A model generated the notes under the pieces. The model was not told the DNA's origin. It worked only from the letters and a program-made list of their open reading frames with translations, and made no database searches. A stretch of DNA of 64,000 bases from Wurfbainia villosa (lineage: Eukaryota; Streptophyta; Magnoliopsida; Zingiberales; Zingiberaceae), in assembly GCA_025175895.1 (NCBI GenBank), contig CM046005.1, positions 63,512,325 to 63,576,324 of the forward strand. The letters run 5' to 3'. This document shows positions 34,901 to 47,183 of the stretch, in pieces. Position 1 is the first letter of the stretch. Each line of letters starts with the position of its first letter. Made by a program: the position numbers and the translations under genes.

Positions 34901-34990
34901 GCGGATCCTTTGACTAAAGCATTACCTCAAAGTAAGTTTGAGGGTCATGTTAGTGCTTATGGTATTAGATACCGTAGCGATTGGCATTAG
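31902..34990 (+). pseudogene. pol: C Pol: protease, integrase, reverse transcriptase, RNase H
   Basis: Domain order is Copia. The protease active site is LDTGCGSH (near 31930). Pre-integrase follows (HCRLGHVSKKRM, CESCLKGK), then integrase with D in HTDVCGP, D in SDRGGEY and E in SERRNR. The RT is next (GCKWVFKKK, MDVKTAFLNG, YGLKQASRSWN, YVDD near 34008), then RNase H (YTDASFQTD, STTEAEYIAA, CDNNGAIA). Breaks are TGA 32892 (Trp to stop), TAA near 33100, TAA 33648 (Gln to stop), a one-base frameshift near 33975 just before YVDD, TAG near 34064 (Trp to stop) and TGA 34805 (Arg to stop). All catalytic residues can still be recognised, so inactivation looks recent to moderate in age. Confidence 0.9.
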
Positions 34991-35003
34991 GCCAGTGGGA
35001 GTC
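34990..35003 (+). other. C polypurine-type tract
   Basis: GGCCAGTGGGAGTC immediately precedes the 3' LTR. It is less purine-rich than the tracts of A, B and D. Confidence 0.6.
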
Positions 35004-37229
35004 TGTTAGTAATATATGAGAGATGTCCTAAGGCAATCGCCTTATGAATGAACCATTTATATGATAAATGAAGATTCACTATTTGAGTATACATGTTTCA
35101 TGTATTTGATTGGATCTTAAACTCATTTACTGAATGTCCACGATACGATTCACAGCATGAGAGAATTTGTGATTGGATCACAACTAGTGAGTATCTCTAC
35201 ATGTGTAATTGTGATGCATCGGAATTATCCCTAGTCGATGAATTGATGGATTTGAACACCATCGATTCTGTCGAGACTAGCACGAGGTATACTCCTTGGT
35301 ATATCCAAGCAGCTGATTCTCACTGGCTGGAGACATTGTGATGTCCGGAGTTGATCGTGGATGCTAGTTATGGTAACTAGTTCATTGGAGTGACCAACCA
35401 TAAGACTTCATATGGTTCCCTGCATATATAGATATGTCAATGAAGTTCTTACTGTAGCTTAAGTGCGATGTTCCTTTGACTTGCGGTATTCAAGTCATCT
35501 TGATCATGGAGACTTATGCTTTGACATCTTAAGCAAACATCTCCAAGGAGATGTGGACCCGGGATGATTGGGTATAAGTCGAAGTGATCGAAGGTATTTG
35601 AATAGCCTATAAAGGATTCACCACTCCTTGCGAGGAGATGTATACCCATGGCCTCTCGTCGGATTGTTACTAAAGTCTTTGGCCAAAGCATTACATGTTA
35701 AGAGTAAGGTACTCTTCGATACATGTGCAGTAACTAGAATCCGTAGGATGAGGAAATGATACTTGGGCTAGGTGTGACGTAGTTAGCCTAGTGGGGACTG
35801 ACACTATAGACCATGTCCTGAACCAAGTGGGTATAAGATGAGTGAAGGAAATGGGGCACGAATCATTCGAGCTGCTGAAGGGTTTCATAAATAGTTCTGG
35901 ATCAACCGTTGATCTTTTCGGTTAATTGGGGATAATGTTGTACTACTAGGTGCCACTCATGATCGTTCTATAATTAATGGTTAATTATAGACGGCCAACA
36001 TAAACCGATAACCTATTTGGTCACACGCACAACGAGCGTAATCCGAAGGATTTAAAACGAGCTTGAGAATGGGATTCTCTGACTGAGAGAAACTAGGTTT
36101 GGTTGGACCAAACAAGAAGCGAGCATGAAATCGTTTCAGTCGCAATGGAAGCGTGGATGGGCCGTGTCTTATGAAGACATAATGGATGAACCGAAATGGT
36201 TTGGTTCTAATCCAATGGAGGAGAATAAACCAAAGGGTTTGGTTTATTTTAAACAAATGAACCAAAAGTTGGTTCGGTTCGTTTTAACTTAAAATAAACC
36301 ATCATGGTTTGGTTTATTTTAACTTATATTAATGGAGCGGGTTAACGGGCCTTATGGTTATGATCCAATAACCATTAAGAGAATTAGTTCTCTATAAAAG
36401 AGGGCTTAAGGGATTGTTAAGCCCTAATCCAAAACCCTAGCTTGTGGTTGCCGCCCACCTCTCCATCCTCTCCTTGGATTTTCGGCGCCAACCCTAGGTT
36501 GCTGCCTAGCCCCTTGTGCTGCCGTCCAACTCCTTGCCGACCTCCAAGCTTCAGCCGGTCATCCTCCGGCGACCCTCCGGTGATCTTCCTAGGCTTCGGC
36601 GATAAGGTGAGCACTTGGATTCCCTTGGTTGGCCGGCGCCTACTCCTCCACCAAAGCTGTCCAGTTTTCTGGACAGCTTGTTTTCCTCTCGTCGGAGCGT
36701 CATTTGGACAACGGTTAGAGCTCCGACAGCGCCTAACTTACCGGGGATTCGATCTCCGGTAATCCTCTGAGGTGGAGGACGAAGGATTCGTCAAACGGTT
36801 GACGAATACCTCTCCGGAGAAGCGAGTTTTGAGGACTCGTCTTTGGGTCCGAATTTGGATTCGGATCGTGATCATCTCTCGATCACGTCGTCTTCAACAC
36901 GAGGCTAGTAACCTGTACGAAGACGAAGCTCGTGGCTTAGCGAAGTCATCCTAAGGATATTCGGCGTGGATATGGATAGAGACGATTCTAGCGAGGATCG
37001 TTCCAGTTGATGTCGTTCCCGCTACACGTGATACAAAAGGTATACGTAGTTAAATTTCCTTTATTGCAAAATTTAAATTTACAGTTATGTCTACACATGT
37101 TGTACTATGCATGCGTGTGATGTATGTGTTGTAATAAATGTAGATTTATTATTTTTTATTTCTTCCGTTGTGCACATGTTTGCGAAACATGTTCAAACAC
37201 ACACTCGCCGCGGTGCCGGAAACCCAACA
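35004..37229 (+). repeat. C 3' LTR
   Basis: Pairs with 27858-29983. It carries about 70 extra bases near 36450-36540 and scattered substitutions, and ends ACCCAACA. Confidence 0.93.
36393..36400 (+). promoter_or_regulatory. TATA box of C 3' LTR
   Basis: TATAAAAG, matching 29242. Confidence 0.55.
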
Positions 37230-37453
37230 TTGGCGTCGCTAGAGCTCTTTAGAGCTCGATCCATGGAGTAGGAACCATTCGGTTCCGAACCACGTTATAT
37301 CTTTGTGTTCGTGGTTGTTTTATTTTGTTATTGCTTTTATTATTACTATTCCGCTGCGCATAATGATTTTTGTAGAGACGATCATGAACGATTTCCATTC
37401 ACGAACGGTCACATTGCTATTCACCCCCCTCTAGTGGCCCCAAATCTCCTACA
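37230..37453 (+). repeat. Shared B3/B4 LTR, right part, with TTGGC duplication
   Basis: TTGGC (37230-37234) is the right target duplication of C. The LTR then continues to CTCCTACA and is followed by a primer-binding site, showing it is also the 5' LTR of B4. Confidence 0.88.
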
Positions 37454-37455
37454 AT

Positions 37456-37467
37456 TGGTATCAGAGC
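37456..37467 (+). other. B4 primer-binding site
   Basis: TGGTATCAGAGC two bases after the LTR end. Confidence 0.9.
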
Positions 37468-37520
37468 CCGGGGCTCTTCTATGGATTAACAACCCAGAGT
37501 CAAGATGCTAGAGGAACAAG

Positions 37521-39185
37521 ATGGAATTCAAGGAGAGATTGGGTGACGACATCAACGTTCCGCCCTCCTTCGACCGCGAAGATTTCGCATACTGGAAAGG
37601 TAGAATGATACATTTTCTAATGTGTGATTTTGATAATTGGATTAGTGTCTTAGTAGGTTTTGACACTCCAAAAGATGAAGAATGAAGAAAAATAAAGAAG
37701 AAGAATTGGAGTCAAGAACAACTCCGATACTATAACATCAACAATAAGGTAATGGGTATTTTGCTTAATATAATCCCTAATAATATTTTGATAAATATAG
37801 GGGATTGTAAAGACGCCAAGGAGGTATGGAACAAATTGGAAAAATTCCATGAAGAGCCTCACTCAATCCAAGAAGATGAGGAGGATGAGGAAGAGAGCTC
37901 ATCCTCACAAGAAAGTGAGGATTCGGAGGTCGAGGAGTGTTCGACATCCGAGGAGGAAGAAGTGGTGGAAGAGGTAGAATTAGAAGAAACCTCAACCTCT
38001 AGGATTAGAACATCTACACCGGAGAAACCCCAAGAAGAGCCCTCCACATCCGATCAAGATGAAGAAGCTCCAATTCCGGCACCTTCCACCACCACCCTAG
38101 GTAACTCAAACATATCAATTAATAATAAAATGCATATAATATGTTTTGAATATAGGGAGCAAGCACACTACAAGAGCAAGTGTCCTAAAAGGATCAAGAA
38201 GTCTCCTCCGGCACCAAAAGTCAAGGATGTCGGTCCCCAAAGTCAAAAGAACAAGGAGCACGTAGTATGCTTCAAGTGCCATCAAAAGAGGCACTATAGA
38301 AGCCAATGCCCTAGGGGGAGCAAAAAGACCCAAGAAGAAGCATCACAAGTAGAGGGAGTTAAGGCTAACCCTAAGGTACATTTTAGTAATGCATCTTCTA
38401 ATTTAAATGTTAAAAATCATGCCAGGAATTTTAATTCTCTTGCAATTTATGAAATGCATGCTAATAGGAATAAATATTTTTTCTTAGAAGCTAAAAGTGT
38501 CCATTTAGGAAATAAGGAAAAATTTGGGACTAATGTCCCTAGAAAAACCATACCTAGGGAATCTATTAGGAAAATACAAGAGCACCTAGGTTTCAATCCT
38601 AAATGGACTAGGCATATGCCTAGAAAGAACCATGCCCAAGGATTAAATCAAAATTCAAAAATTGGGAAATTAGAATTAGAGAACCATGCCTTGAGGTCAA
38701 GGCTTGAAAAACATGAAAAGACCCTTAAGGTTATGCAAAATCAAATGCAAGGGTCAATTAGTCAAACTTCTAGGTCAAAATCTCAAAGTCAACACTTAAG
38801 ACCCAAGAAGCAAAAGTCATCAAATGGAAAGAAGGGTTTGGGTCACAAACCTAAACCTAAGATGGCTTACCATAGTGTTCCATTTGATTATGGAACACAA
38901 ACTAGGTATAGGAAGACCAAGGTCAATAGGGAAGTCATCCCTAAGGTTGACCAAAGGGTGTGCCTAGTGGCTATAGTTTCTAGGAAACCTAGGGTGGCCA
39001 CTAAGAAGGATGCAAGGGAAGTTACCCCTAGAGTCAACCTAGGTAAGACCCAAATGACCAAGGCTAACAAGGCTAGAAAGGTCATTAGGAGGGTATCTAG
39101 GGAGGTTATCCCTAAGGAATACCTTATTAACCCAATGTGCTCAAATAGATTTTGGGTTCCTAGGAGCGTGATAGATTCACGCTAG
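37521..39185 (+). pseudogene. gag: B4 Gag, a single premature stop
   Basis: This is the best-preserved Gag of the array, 555 codons from ATG 37521. The only break is TGA at 37683-37685 (Gly to stop). Beyond it the frame is open for 500 codons: UBN2-like domain end, Glu/Ser tract (about residues 117-160), knuckle 1 with one Cys replaced by Tyr (CFEYREQAHYKSKC, about 207), knuckle 2 with Gly replaced by Arg (CFKCHQKRHYRSQC, about 250), coiled coil (about 380-407) and basic tail to FWVPRSVIDSR. The tail carries repeated Arg/Lys-Val pairs. No enzyme frame overlaps or follows it. Confidence 0.87.
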
Positions 39186-41064
39186 AAGGGTTTAGGGTGT
39201 GCAAACCTTGATTGGATGGGTAGTTAACTCAACCATGATAAAAGTGGCATTTTAGGTCATTTTAAAGGTTATGGTTACCTTGGAAATACATTTGAGCTTT
39301 AATCTTAAAAGATTTTAGGATGTGCCAATATTATTTGAGAAGTTAGATATTTTGATCAAATTGCCACAATTTAGGTTTAGAGGTTAGTGTGCCATTTTGG
39401 GTTTTTGACACACTAGGGAGATAAGTAGTATTATGGCAAAAATATGCTTAACTATCTCAAATGGCAACTAATATTAAAATTTAGGTATTATTATACCTAT
39501 ATATTTTATATGCCATGCTTTGATTTGCCATATAACATGTCATGACATCATGCCTATTTTTATCATTTATATGTCATGATTATGTTTAGGAATTAGGATT
39601 GAATGTCATGTTCTTTAGTTTTATATCATATGCCATGACATCATGATCATTGGCCATGCTTTATTTTTTCTATTATTATTCCATGATCATTTCATGCATT
39701 AACTTGATTGAAAATTGATTTAAGGACTATGACATGACTTGGAGTCCCATTCATAAGGGAATCAAGTAGGGTTGCCTTAGAAAATGCATAAAACCCTAGA
39801 TTAAATGAACCAAAACCCACATCTCACATCCAATTGACATGTATGTGTATTTATACACTCTAGATACATGTGAGATGCTAGGATATGAGTTGAGTTCAAG
39901 GTGCATAGTTTTTTCATCTAGAAGGACTATAACTCATCTAATTTCATTGGTGGATCATTGGGAAAGTTTGTGTACAAGTCATGTACATTGAGCCCAAGGA
40001 ATATGATCCAAAATAAGGTTTTGAAAACATTTTAAAATCTTTTTGAAAAACCTTGGTGAAATGTATCTTTTCATAGCAATAACCATTGATGAAGTTGATA
40101 CAAAGTAGGGTCAAAACATTGAAAATTTGAATGGTTTTGAACTTTGTGCCAATCTCACTATTTTATGAGTAAAATAATTTTTAAATATTTTTCACCCATT
40201 GTATTGACTATAAGTAGTATATGTATCAAATTTCATGATTTTTTGATATACGTAGAATTACTTATGAATTTTCAAAATCCATTTCTGATAATTGAAATTC
40301 AGAAATTTTAGTCATCAGTCGACTGCGCTGGGTGGCAGTCGACTGATGTGAGTGGCAGTCGACTGGTAACTGACTGGAGTCGACTGCCAATGATGATTTC
40401 GGGAAAACTAGGTTTGTTTCGCCCGTGCTCAACTGCGGTTAAGGTCCCTAACCACTCCTAACCCGAGGATATGCTTTGGGAAGCATTATAAAGGGTGAAA
40501 ATCCATTTGATATGGATTAGGAGAGTTGTTTAGGGTTTGTATCAATGTTAAGGTGGGGAGAGTTTATATTTGAACTTTTAACCTTATTTTTTATGGTTTA
40601 GAGTTCCTATGGGCTTATGGATTTTTCAAGGACAATGTTGGTGCAATGGTCAAGGGGGAGCAAGCCTTTAGGGGGAGTTATCCATCTTGGGATGATGGAT
40701 GTGTTTCTCTTCTTGAAGGGGGAGAAGTTATTGGGAGAGTATCATCAATTGGGAAAATTGATGGGTTTTTGAGAGACCCAATTTGGAAATTGGGAGAGTG
40801 GATAGGATTGCCTCTCTTGAGTGATATGGGACTTATCACTAGGAAGATGGTAGGCATCCTAGGTATTTTTGGACCAAGGGGGAGATTGTAAGATCTCAAT
40901 GGGACATGAGACATTGACCTCCTTGGAGAGAAATCCTTTTTGATGTATATCAAAAAGGGGGAGAATGTTTGGGAAAATATTTGGGATTACCAATTTGGAA
41001 TAATTGGAAAGAGTTTTGAGTTAGTCTTCTAACTCAATGGTTTGTGTGGTTTTTGTCAAACATC
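39186..41064 (+). other. B4 3' non-coding region
   Basis: Nearly colinear with the B3, B5 and B6 regions and lacking genes. The palindrome cluster at 40316-40390 is intact here (four CAGTCGACTG-like sites), making it a useful reference for the scrambled copies. Extra AAGGGGGAG motifs lie between 40650 and 40970. Confidence 0.75.
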
Positions 41065-41078
41065 AAAAAGGGGGAGAT
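41065..41078 (+). other. Polypurine tract, B4/B5 junction
   Basis: AAAAAGGGGGAGAT before TGTTGGTGAAATC. Confidence 0.88.
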
Positions 41079-42385
41079 TGTTGGTGAAATCGGCCCAGGT
41101 CACGATTGACCAGGACTCAAGTTTGACTCGAGTGATGTTTTGATGTTTCGACAAAAACATATGACAATGTAATTGTAATGGGAAAGTCCAAGTCTTTAGT
41201 ACTTGGCACAAGGAAAATCCAAGCATGGGTCTTGGCATGGAAAGTCCAACATGAGTTGGCAAGGGAAAGTCCAAGCTTGAGTCTTGGCATTTGAGAAGTT
41301 CAAGGGGTTTGAAATTGGCGGCGTAAAGTCCAAGCGGACTCTTGGCGGCGTAAGTCCAATGTACTTTGGCGGTGTAGACACCGTTAGCATGACATAGCCG
41401 ATGGAAGCACCTGAAGGCTAGCGTGATGGATGAACAAGTCATTGATGACTTTGAGGGATCCAAGATGTGTAAAGCTGATGGAGGTGGCTAGAAGGCTTAG
41501 GTCTAGGCTAAGGGCGGTCTAGCAAGTATGGGGGAATCATACTTGGGTTAAAACATCATTTTTGAGGTTGGCAGTCGACTGGCATTATAGCAGGTTTGAC
41601 TGCCGTGAGTAGACTTGAGTTCGACTGCCGTTTAAGAGCTGAAATTTCTCTAGCGATTGTCGATTCGAGCAGCGATGAGTGATGTCGACGATCGATCGCA
41701 AGGGACGGCAATGATCGCTGCTGAGTTGCGAAGACAGAATGCCCGTGAGCAGACCGGCGGCACGGAGCATATGACCGCCAATGTCGCGATCGGGTGAGAG
41801 TACCGTTGGAACTTGTCCAATGTGGATTGAGCCGTTGTCTCACAGCTACAGTGTTGGCAGTCGACTAATGACTTATGGCAGTCGACTGCTAGGCGGAAAT
41901 CCAGCCCGATGGAGGATAAAAGCAGTTGTTCGTGGAAGGCTCAAGCAACGGTTTTCTTGGGTGATTTGAAGGGGAATTATTGGTGCTCTTCCAGTCCTTC
42001 AAGGCTAGTCCAAGGCAACCAAAGATCAAGCAACCAAAGTGCTCTTGTAAAGTAGTTTTCTTTACTTGCATTGTATTTCACTATTTTATTTGCTTGTATC
42101 CATTTAGATTATTGTTGTAATCTTTTGTACGAGGTTTCTCCGCCTCCGACTTGTGTCGAGAAGGAGTATCTGTGATTTGTGATTGCATTGGCGTAGCTAG
42201 AGCTCGATCCTTGGAGTAGGAACCATTCGGTTCTGAACCACGTTATATCTTTGTGTTCATGGTTGTTTCATTTCGTTATTGCTTTTATTATTACTATTCC
42301 GCTGCGCATAACGAGTTTTGTAGAGACGATCACGAACGGTCACGTCGGTATTCAACCCCCCTCTAGCGGCCTCAAATCTCCTACA
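41079..42385 (+). repeat. Shared B4/B5 LTR
   Basis: 1307 bases between a polypurine tract and a primer-binding site. The segment 41650-41800 is rearranged and CGATCG-rich compared with 27300-27470, although the flanks agree closely. Confidence 0.88.
41915..41922 (+). promoter_or_regulatory. TATA-like element of shared B4/B5 LTR
   Basis: GATAAAAG. Confidence 0.45.
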
Positions 42386-42387
42386 AA

Positions 42388-42399
42388 TGGTATCAGAGC
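42388..42399 (+). other. B5 primer-binding site
   Basis: TGGTATCAGAGC. Confidence 0.9.
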
Positions 42400-42452
42400 C
42401 CGGGGCTCTTCTACGGATTAACAACTCGGAGTCAAGACGCTAAAGGAATAAG

Positions 42453-44133
42453 ATGGAATTCAAGGAGAGATTGGGTGACGACATCAACATTCCGCCCTCC
42501 TTCGACCGCGAAGATTTCGCGTACTGGAAAGGTAGAATGATGCATTTTCTAATGTGTGATTTTGATAATTGGATTAGTGTCTTAGTAGGTTTTGACACTT
42601 CAAAAGATGAAGAAGGAAGAAAAATCAAGAAGAAGAATTTGAGTCAAGAACAACTCCGATACTATAACATCAACAATAAGGTAATGGGTATTTTGCTTAA
42701 TATAATACCTAATGATATATTGATCAAGATAGGGGATTGTAAAGACGCCAAGGAGGTATGGAATAAATTGGAAAAATTCCATGAAGAGCCTCACTCAATC
42801 CAAGAAGATGAGGAGGATGAGGAAGAGAGCTCATCCTCACAAGAAAGTGAGGATTCGGAGGTCGAGCAGTATTCGACATCCGAGGAGGAAGAAGTGGTGG
42901 AAGAGGTGGAATTAGAAGAAACCTCAACCTCTAGGATTGAGGGGGAGGGGATTAGAACATCTACACCGGAGCAACCCCAAGAAGAGCCTCTCCACATCTG
43001 GTCAAGAAGAAGAAGCTCCAATTCCAGCACCTTCCACCACCACCCTAGGTAACTCAAACATATCAAATAATAATAAAATGCATATAATATGTTTTGAGTG
43101 TAGGGAGCAAGGACACTACAAGAGCAAGTGTCCTAAAAGGATCAAGAAGTCTCCTCCGGCACCAAAAGTCAAGGATGTCGGTCACCAAAGTCAAAAGAAC
43201 AAGGAGCACGTAGTATGCTTCAAGTGCCATCAAAAGGGGCACTATAAAAGCCAATGCCCTAGGAGGAGCATAAAGACCCAAGAAGAAGCATCACAAGTAG
43301 GGGGAGCTAAGGCTAACCCTAAGGTACATTTTAGTAATGCATCTTCTAATTTAAATGTTAAAAAGCATGCAAGGAATTTTAATTCTCTTGCAATTTATGA
43401 AAAGCATTCTAATAGGAATAAATATTTTTGCTTAGGAACTAAAAGTGTCTATTTATGAAATAAGGAAAAATTTGGGACTAATGTCCCTAGAAAAACCATA
43501 CCTCGGGAATATATTAGGAAAATACAAGAGCACCTAGGTTTCAATCCTAAATGGACTAGGCATATGTCTAGAAAGAACCATGCCCAAGGATTAAATCAAA
43601 ATTCAAAAATTGGGCAATTAGAATTAGAGAATCAAGCCTTGAGGTCAAGGCTTGAAAAACTTGAAAAGACCCTTAAGGTTATGCAAAATCAAATGCAAGG
43701 GTCAATTAGTCAAACTTCTAGGTCAAATTCTCAAAGTCAACACTTAGGACCTAAGAAGCAAAAGTCATCAAAGGGCAAGAAGGGTTTGGGTCACAAACCT
43801 AAACCTAAGATGGCTTACCATAGTATTCCATTTGATTATGGAACACAAACTTGGTCTAGGAAGACCAAGGTCAATAGGGAAGTCATCCCTAAGGTTGACC
43901 AAAGGGTGTGCCTAGTGGCTAGGGTTTCTAGGAAACCTAGGGTGGCCACTAAGAAGGTTGCAAGGGAAGTTACCCCTAGAGTCAACCTCGGTAAGACCCA
44001 AATGACCAAGGCTAATAAGCCTAGAAGGGTCATTAGGAGGGTATCTAGGGAGGTTATCCCTAATGAATACCTAATTAACCCAATGAGCTCAAATAGATTT
44101 TGGGTTCCTAGGAGTGCGATAGATTCATGCTAG
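42453..44133 (+). pseudogene. gag: B5 Gag, frameshifted
   Basis: The frame is open from ATG 42453 through the N-terminal domain and Glu/Ser tract. A one-base insertion near 42988 then moves it. The new frame has both zinc knuckles fully intact (CFECREQGHYKSKC and CFKCHQKGHYKSQC), the only B3-B6 copy in which this is so. A TGA at 43456-43458 (Gly to stop) interrupts it. The coiled coil and basic tail continue to 44133. The stop ending the tail replaces Arg by Cys two residues earlier, as in B6. Confidence 0.85.
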
Positions 44134-45930
44134 AAGGGTTTAGGGTGTGCCAACCTTGATTGGATGGGTAGTTAACTCAACCATGATAAAGGTGGCATTT
44201 TAGGTCATTTTCAAGGTTATGGTTACCTTGGAAATACATTTGAGCTTTAATCCTAAAATATTTTAGGATGTGCCAATATTATTTGAGAAGTTTGATAAAT
44301 TGATCAAATTGGCACAATTTAGGTTTAGAGGTTAGTTTGCGATTTTGGGTTTTTGACACACTAGGGAGATTAGTAGTATTATGGCAAAAATATGCTTAAT
44401 GATCTCAAATGGCAACTAATATTAAATTTTAAGGTATTATTATACCTATATATTTTATATGTCATGCTTTGATTTGCAATATAACATGCCATGACATCAT
44501 GCCTATTTTTATCATTTATATGTCATGATTATGTTTAGGAATTAGGATTTAATGTCATGTGCTTTAGTTTTATCATATGCCATGACATCATGATCATTGG
44601 CCATGCTTTAGTTTTGCTATTATTTTGCCATGATCATTTCATGCATTAACTTGATTGAAAATTGATTTAAGGACTATGACATGACTTGGAGTCCCATTCA
44701 TAAGGGAATCAAGTAGGGTTGCCTTAGAAAATGCATAAAACTTTAGATTAAATGAACCAAAACCCACATCTCACATCCAATTGACATGTATGTGTATTTA
44801 TACACTCTAGATACATGTGAGATGCTAGGATATGAGTTGAGTTCAAGGTGCATAGTTTTTGCATCTAGAAGGACTATAACTCATCTAATTTCATTGGTGG
44901 ATCATTGGGAAAGCTTGTGTACAAGTCATGTACATTGAGCCAAAGGAATATGATCCAAAATAAGGTTTTGAAAACATTTTAAAATCTTTTTGAAAAACCT
45001 TGGTGAAATCTATCTTTTGATAGCAATAACCATTGATGAAGTTGATACAAAGTAGAGCCATAACATTGAAAATTTCAATAGTTTTGAACTTTGTGCAAAT
45101 ATCACTATTTTATGGGTAAAATAGTTTTTAAATATTTTTCACCCATTGTATTGACTATAAGTAATATACGTATCAAATTTTGTGATTTTTCGATTTACAT
45201 ATAATTACTTATGTATTTTCAAAATCTGTTTCTGATAATTGGAATTCGGAAATTTCGGTCATCAGTCGACTGCTCTGGGTGGAAGTCGACTGATTTGAGT
45301 GGCAGTCGACTGGTAACTGACTGGAGTCGACTGCCAATGCTGATTTCGGGAAAACTAGATTTGTTTAGCCCGTGTTCAGCTACGGTTAAGGTCATTAACC
45401 ACTCCTAACCCTAGGATATGCTTTGGGAAGCATTATAAAGGGTGAAAAACCATTGGATATGGATTAGGAGAGTTGTTTAGGGTTTATATCAAATTTAAGT
45501 TGGGGAGAGTTCATGTTTGAAATTTTAACCTTATTTTTGATGGTTTAGAGTTCCTATTGGCTTAGGGGTTTCCCAAAGACATTGTTGGTGCAATGGTCAA
45601 GGGGGAGCAAGCCTTTAGGGGGAGTTATCCATCTTGGGATGATGGATGTGTTTCTCTTCTCGAAGGGGGAGAAGTTATTTGGAGAGTATCATCAATTGAG
45701 AAAATTGATGGGTTTTTGAGAGACCCAATTTGAGAATTGGAAGAGTGGATAGGATATCCTCTCTTGAGTCATATGAGACTTATCACTAGGAAGATGGTAG
45801 ACATCCTAGGTATTTTTGGACCAAGGGGGAGATTGTAAGATCTCATTGGGACATGAGACATTGACCTCCTTGGAGAGAAAACCTTTTTGATGTATGTCAA
45901 AAAGGGGGAGAATGTTTGGGAAAATGTTTG
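44134..45930 (+). other. B5 3' non-coding region, interrupted by D
   Basis: No gene. It contains an uninterrupted version of the site where the SINE sits in B6 (AATATACGTA near 45165), a CAGTCGACTG cluster at 45262-45330 and AAGGGGGAG motifs near 45599, 45663 and 45821. It ends GTTTG at 45926-45930, the left target duplication of D, and resumes at 53819. Confidence 0.78.
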
Positions 45931-46754
45931 TGTTGGTGCAACAATGCCCCAAACATTTATATGTTTTGATGTTTGGATAATCATCTAAGTTAGGCAACAA
46001 ATTGTGATCTTATGGTGAACATTATTAAGTGACAGGTAAAGGCAAAGTCCAAGTATGATTATGGCAAGAGAAGTCCAATGTAAAGGTTTGGCGGCATAAG
46101 ACCAAGCATGTTGTCTTGGCGGCATTAAGTCCAAACGGACCTTGGTAAAGGAAGTCCAAAGGCAAGTCTTGGCAGCGTAAGTCCAAGCAAGTATACTTGG
46201 CGGCGTAAAGTCCAAGCACGCCTTGGCAAAGGAAACCCAAGACATGACAAAACCAAAGGAAGCTCTTGGAAGCAAAGCGCAAAGGATGAACAAGTCGCAG
46301 ACTTGGAGGGATCCTGGAGGCGCAATGCTTAAGGAAGAGCTAGAAGGTTGAGTCTAGGTCTAAGGGGTAAAATCAAGTATGAATTACTCATACTTGATGA
46401 GATCGATCGATACGTCGATGTATCGATCGATCGTCGTGCTCGATTGAGTCGATGAAACCCCGACCATCGGATCGCTTTGGTCGTCGTGGTAGTCGATCGA
46501 TGTTGTGATCGATCGATTGCCAAAGCGCCGATCGATCAAGTTAAATCCGAGCAGAGAGTGGAGTCACACTCGCCTGTGGCCTGTGATCACTGGATTGATC
46601 ACTCCATCAGTCGACTGATGAGAATATCGTTGGAGGAAACGACTCTGAATCCCACGAATCCGGCTGTTCAAAAGTTGTTAATCGCGCCGGTAGTCGACTG
46701 ATGCTATGCATCAGTCGACTGATCGTGCTCCAACGGGAAAATTAGCCTTCTCTC

Positions 46755-46763
46755 TATAAAAAG
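46755..46763 (+). promoter_or_regulatory. TATA box of D 5' LTR
   Basis: TATAAAAAG; the same motif lies at 53442. Confidence 0.6.
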
Positions 46764-46967
46764 AGGGCTGGTGGAGGTTTTTGGGGTTAATGCTTATTCT
46801 CTGATTCTTCTCCAAAGCCTCCACGTGTTTTCAAGCTTTCTAAGTGATCTTAAATCCCCTCCTCCTCTCTCTAAGCTCAAGTTTCATTCTTTGTAAAGAA
46901 GAGGAGGTTTGTTGTAAAGGAAAGCTTCTTAGTGGAATTGCTTGGGTTGATCCACCTTAAGGATCGC

Positions 46968-46998
46968 CGTGGAGTAGGAGCGTTATCTCCGAACCACG
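46968..46998 (+). other. Stem-loop near the end of D LTR
   Basis: CGTGG...CCACG outer arms with inner GGAG-CGTTAT-CTCC. The outer arms match family B, whereas the inner arms differ but still pair. Confidence 0.6.
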
Positions 46999-47130
46999 TA
47001 AAGGCCTTGTTAGCATTGTTCTTTCGTTTTTACTTATATTATCTTTGTTTGCTTTCGCTAATCATTCTTGTAGAAATGAAAATGCGCTATTCACCCCCCC
47101 CCCTCTAGCTTCCAAACGATCACCAACAAG

Positions 47131-47142
47131 TGGTATCAGAGC
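47131..47142 (+). other. D primer-binding site
   Basis: TGGTATCAGAGC two bases after the LTR. Confidence 0.92.
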
Positions 47143-47183
47143 CCGGATCACATCGGAAGATCTAGCAATCAACCGGAGCAAAG

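Larger units (their letters stand above)
27858..37229 (+). mobile_element. C: complete but mutated Copia element
   Basis: This 9372-base element has two LTRs (2126 and 2226 bases), a 5-base target duplication TTGGC, a primer-binding site, Gag, protease, integrase, RT and RNase H in the Copia order, and a polypurine tract. It sits inside the shared B3/B4 LTR. Multiple stops and two or more frameshifts make it non-coding today. The RT/RNase H sequence resembles the Tork/Angela group. Confidence 0.93.
45931..47128 (+). repeat. D 5' LTR
   Basis: TGTTGGTGC to ACCAACA. It has its own CCAAG/CTTGG array (about 46047-46235) and a CGATCG-rich segment at 46400-46530, which differs locally from the 3' LTR at 53060-53210. 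Confidence 0.92.
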
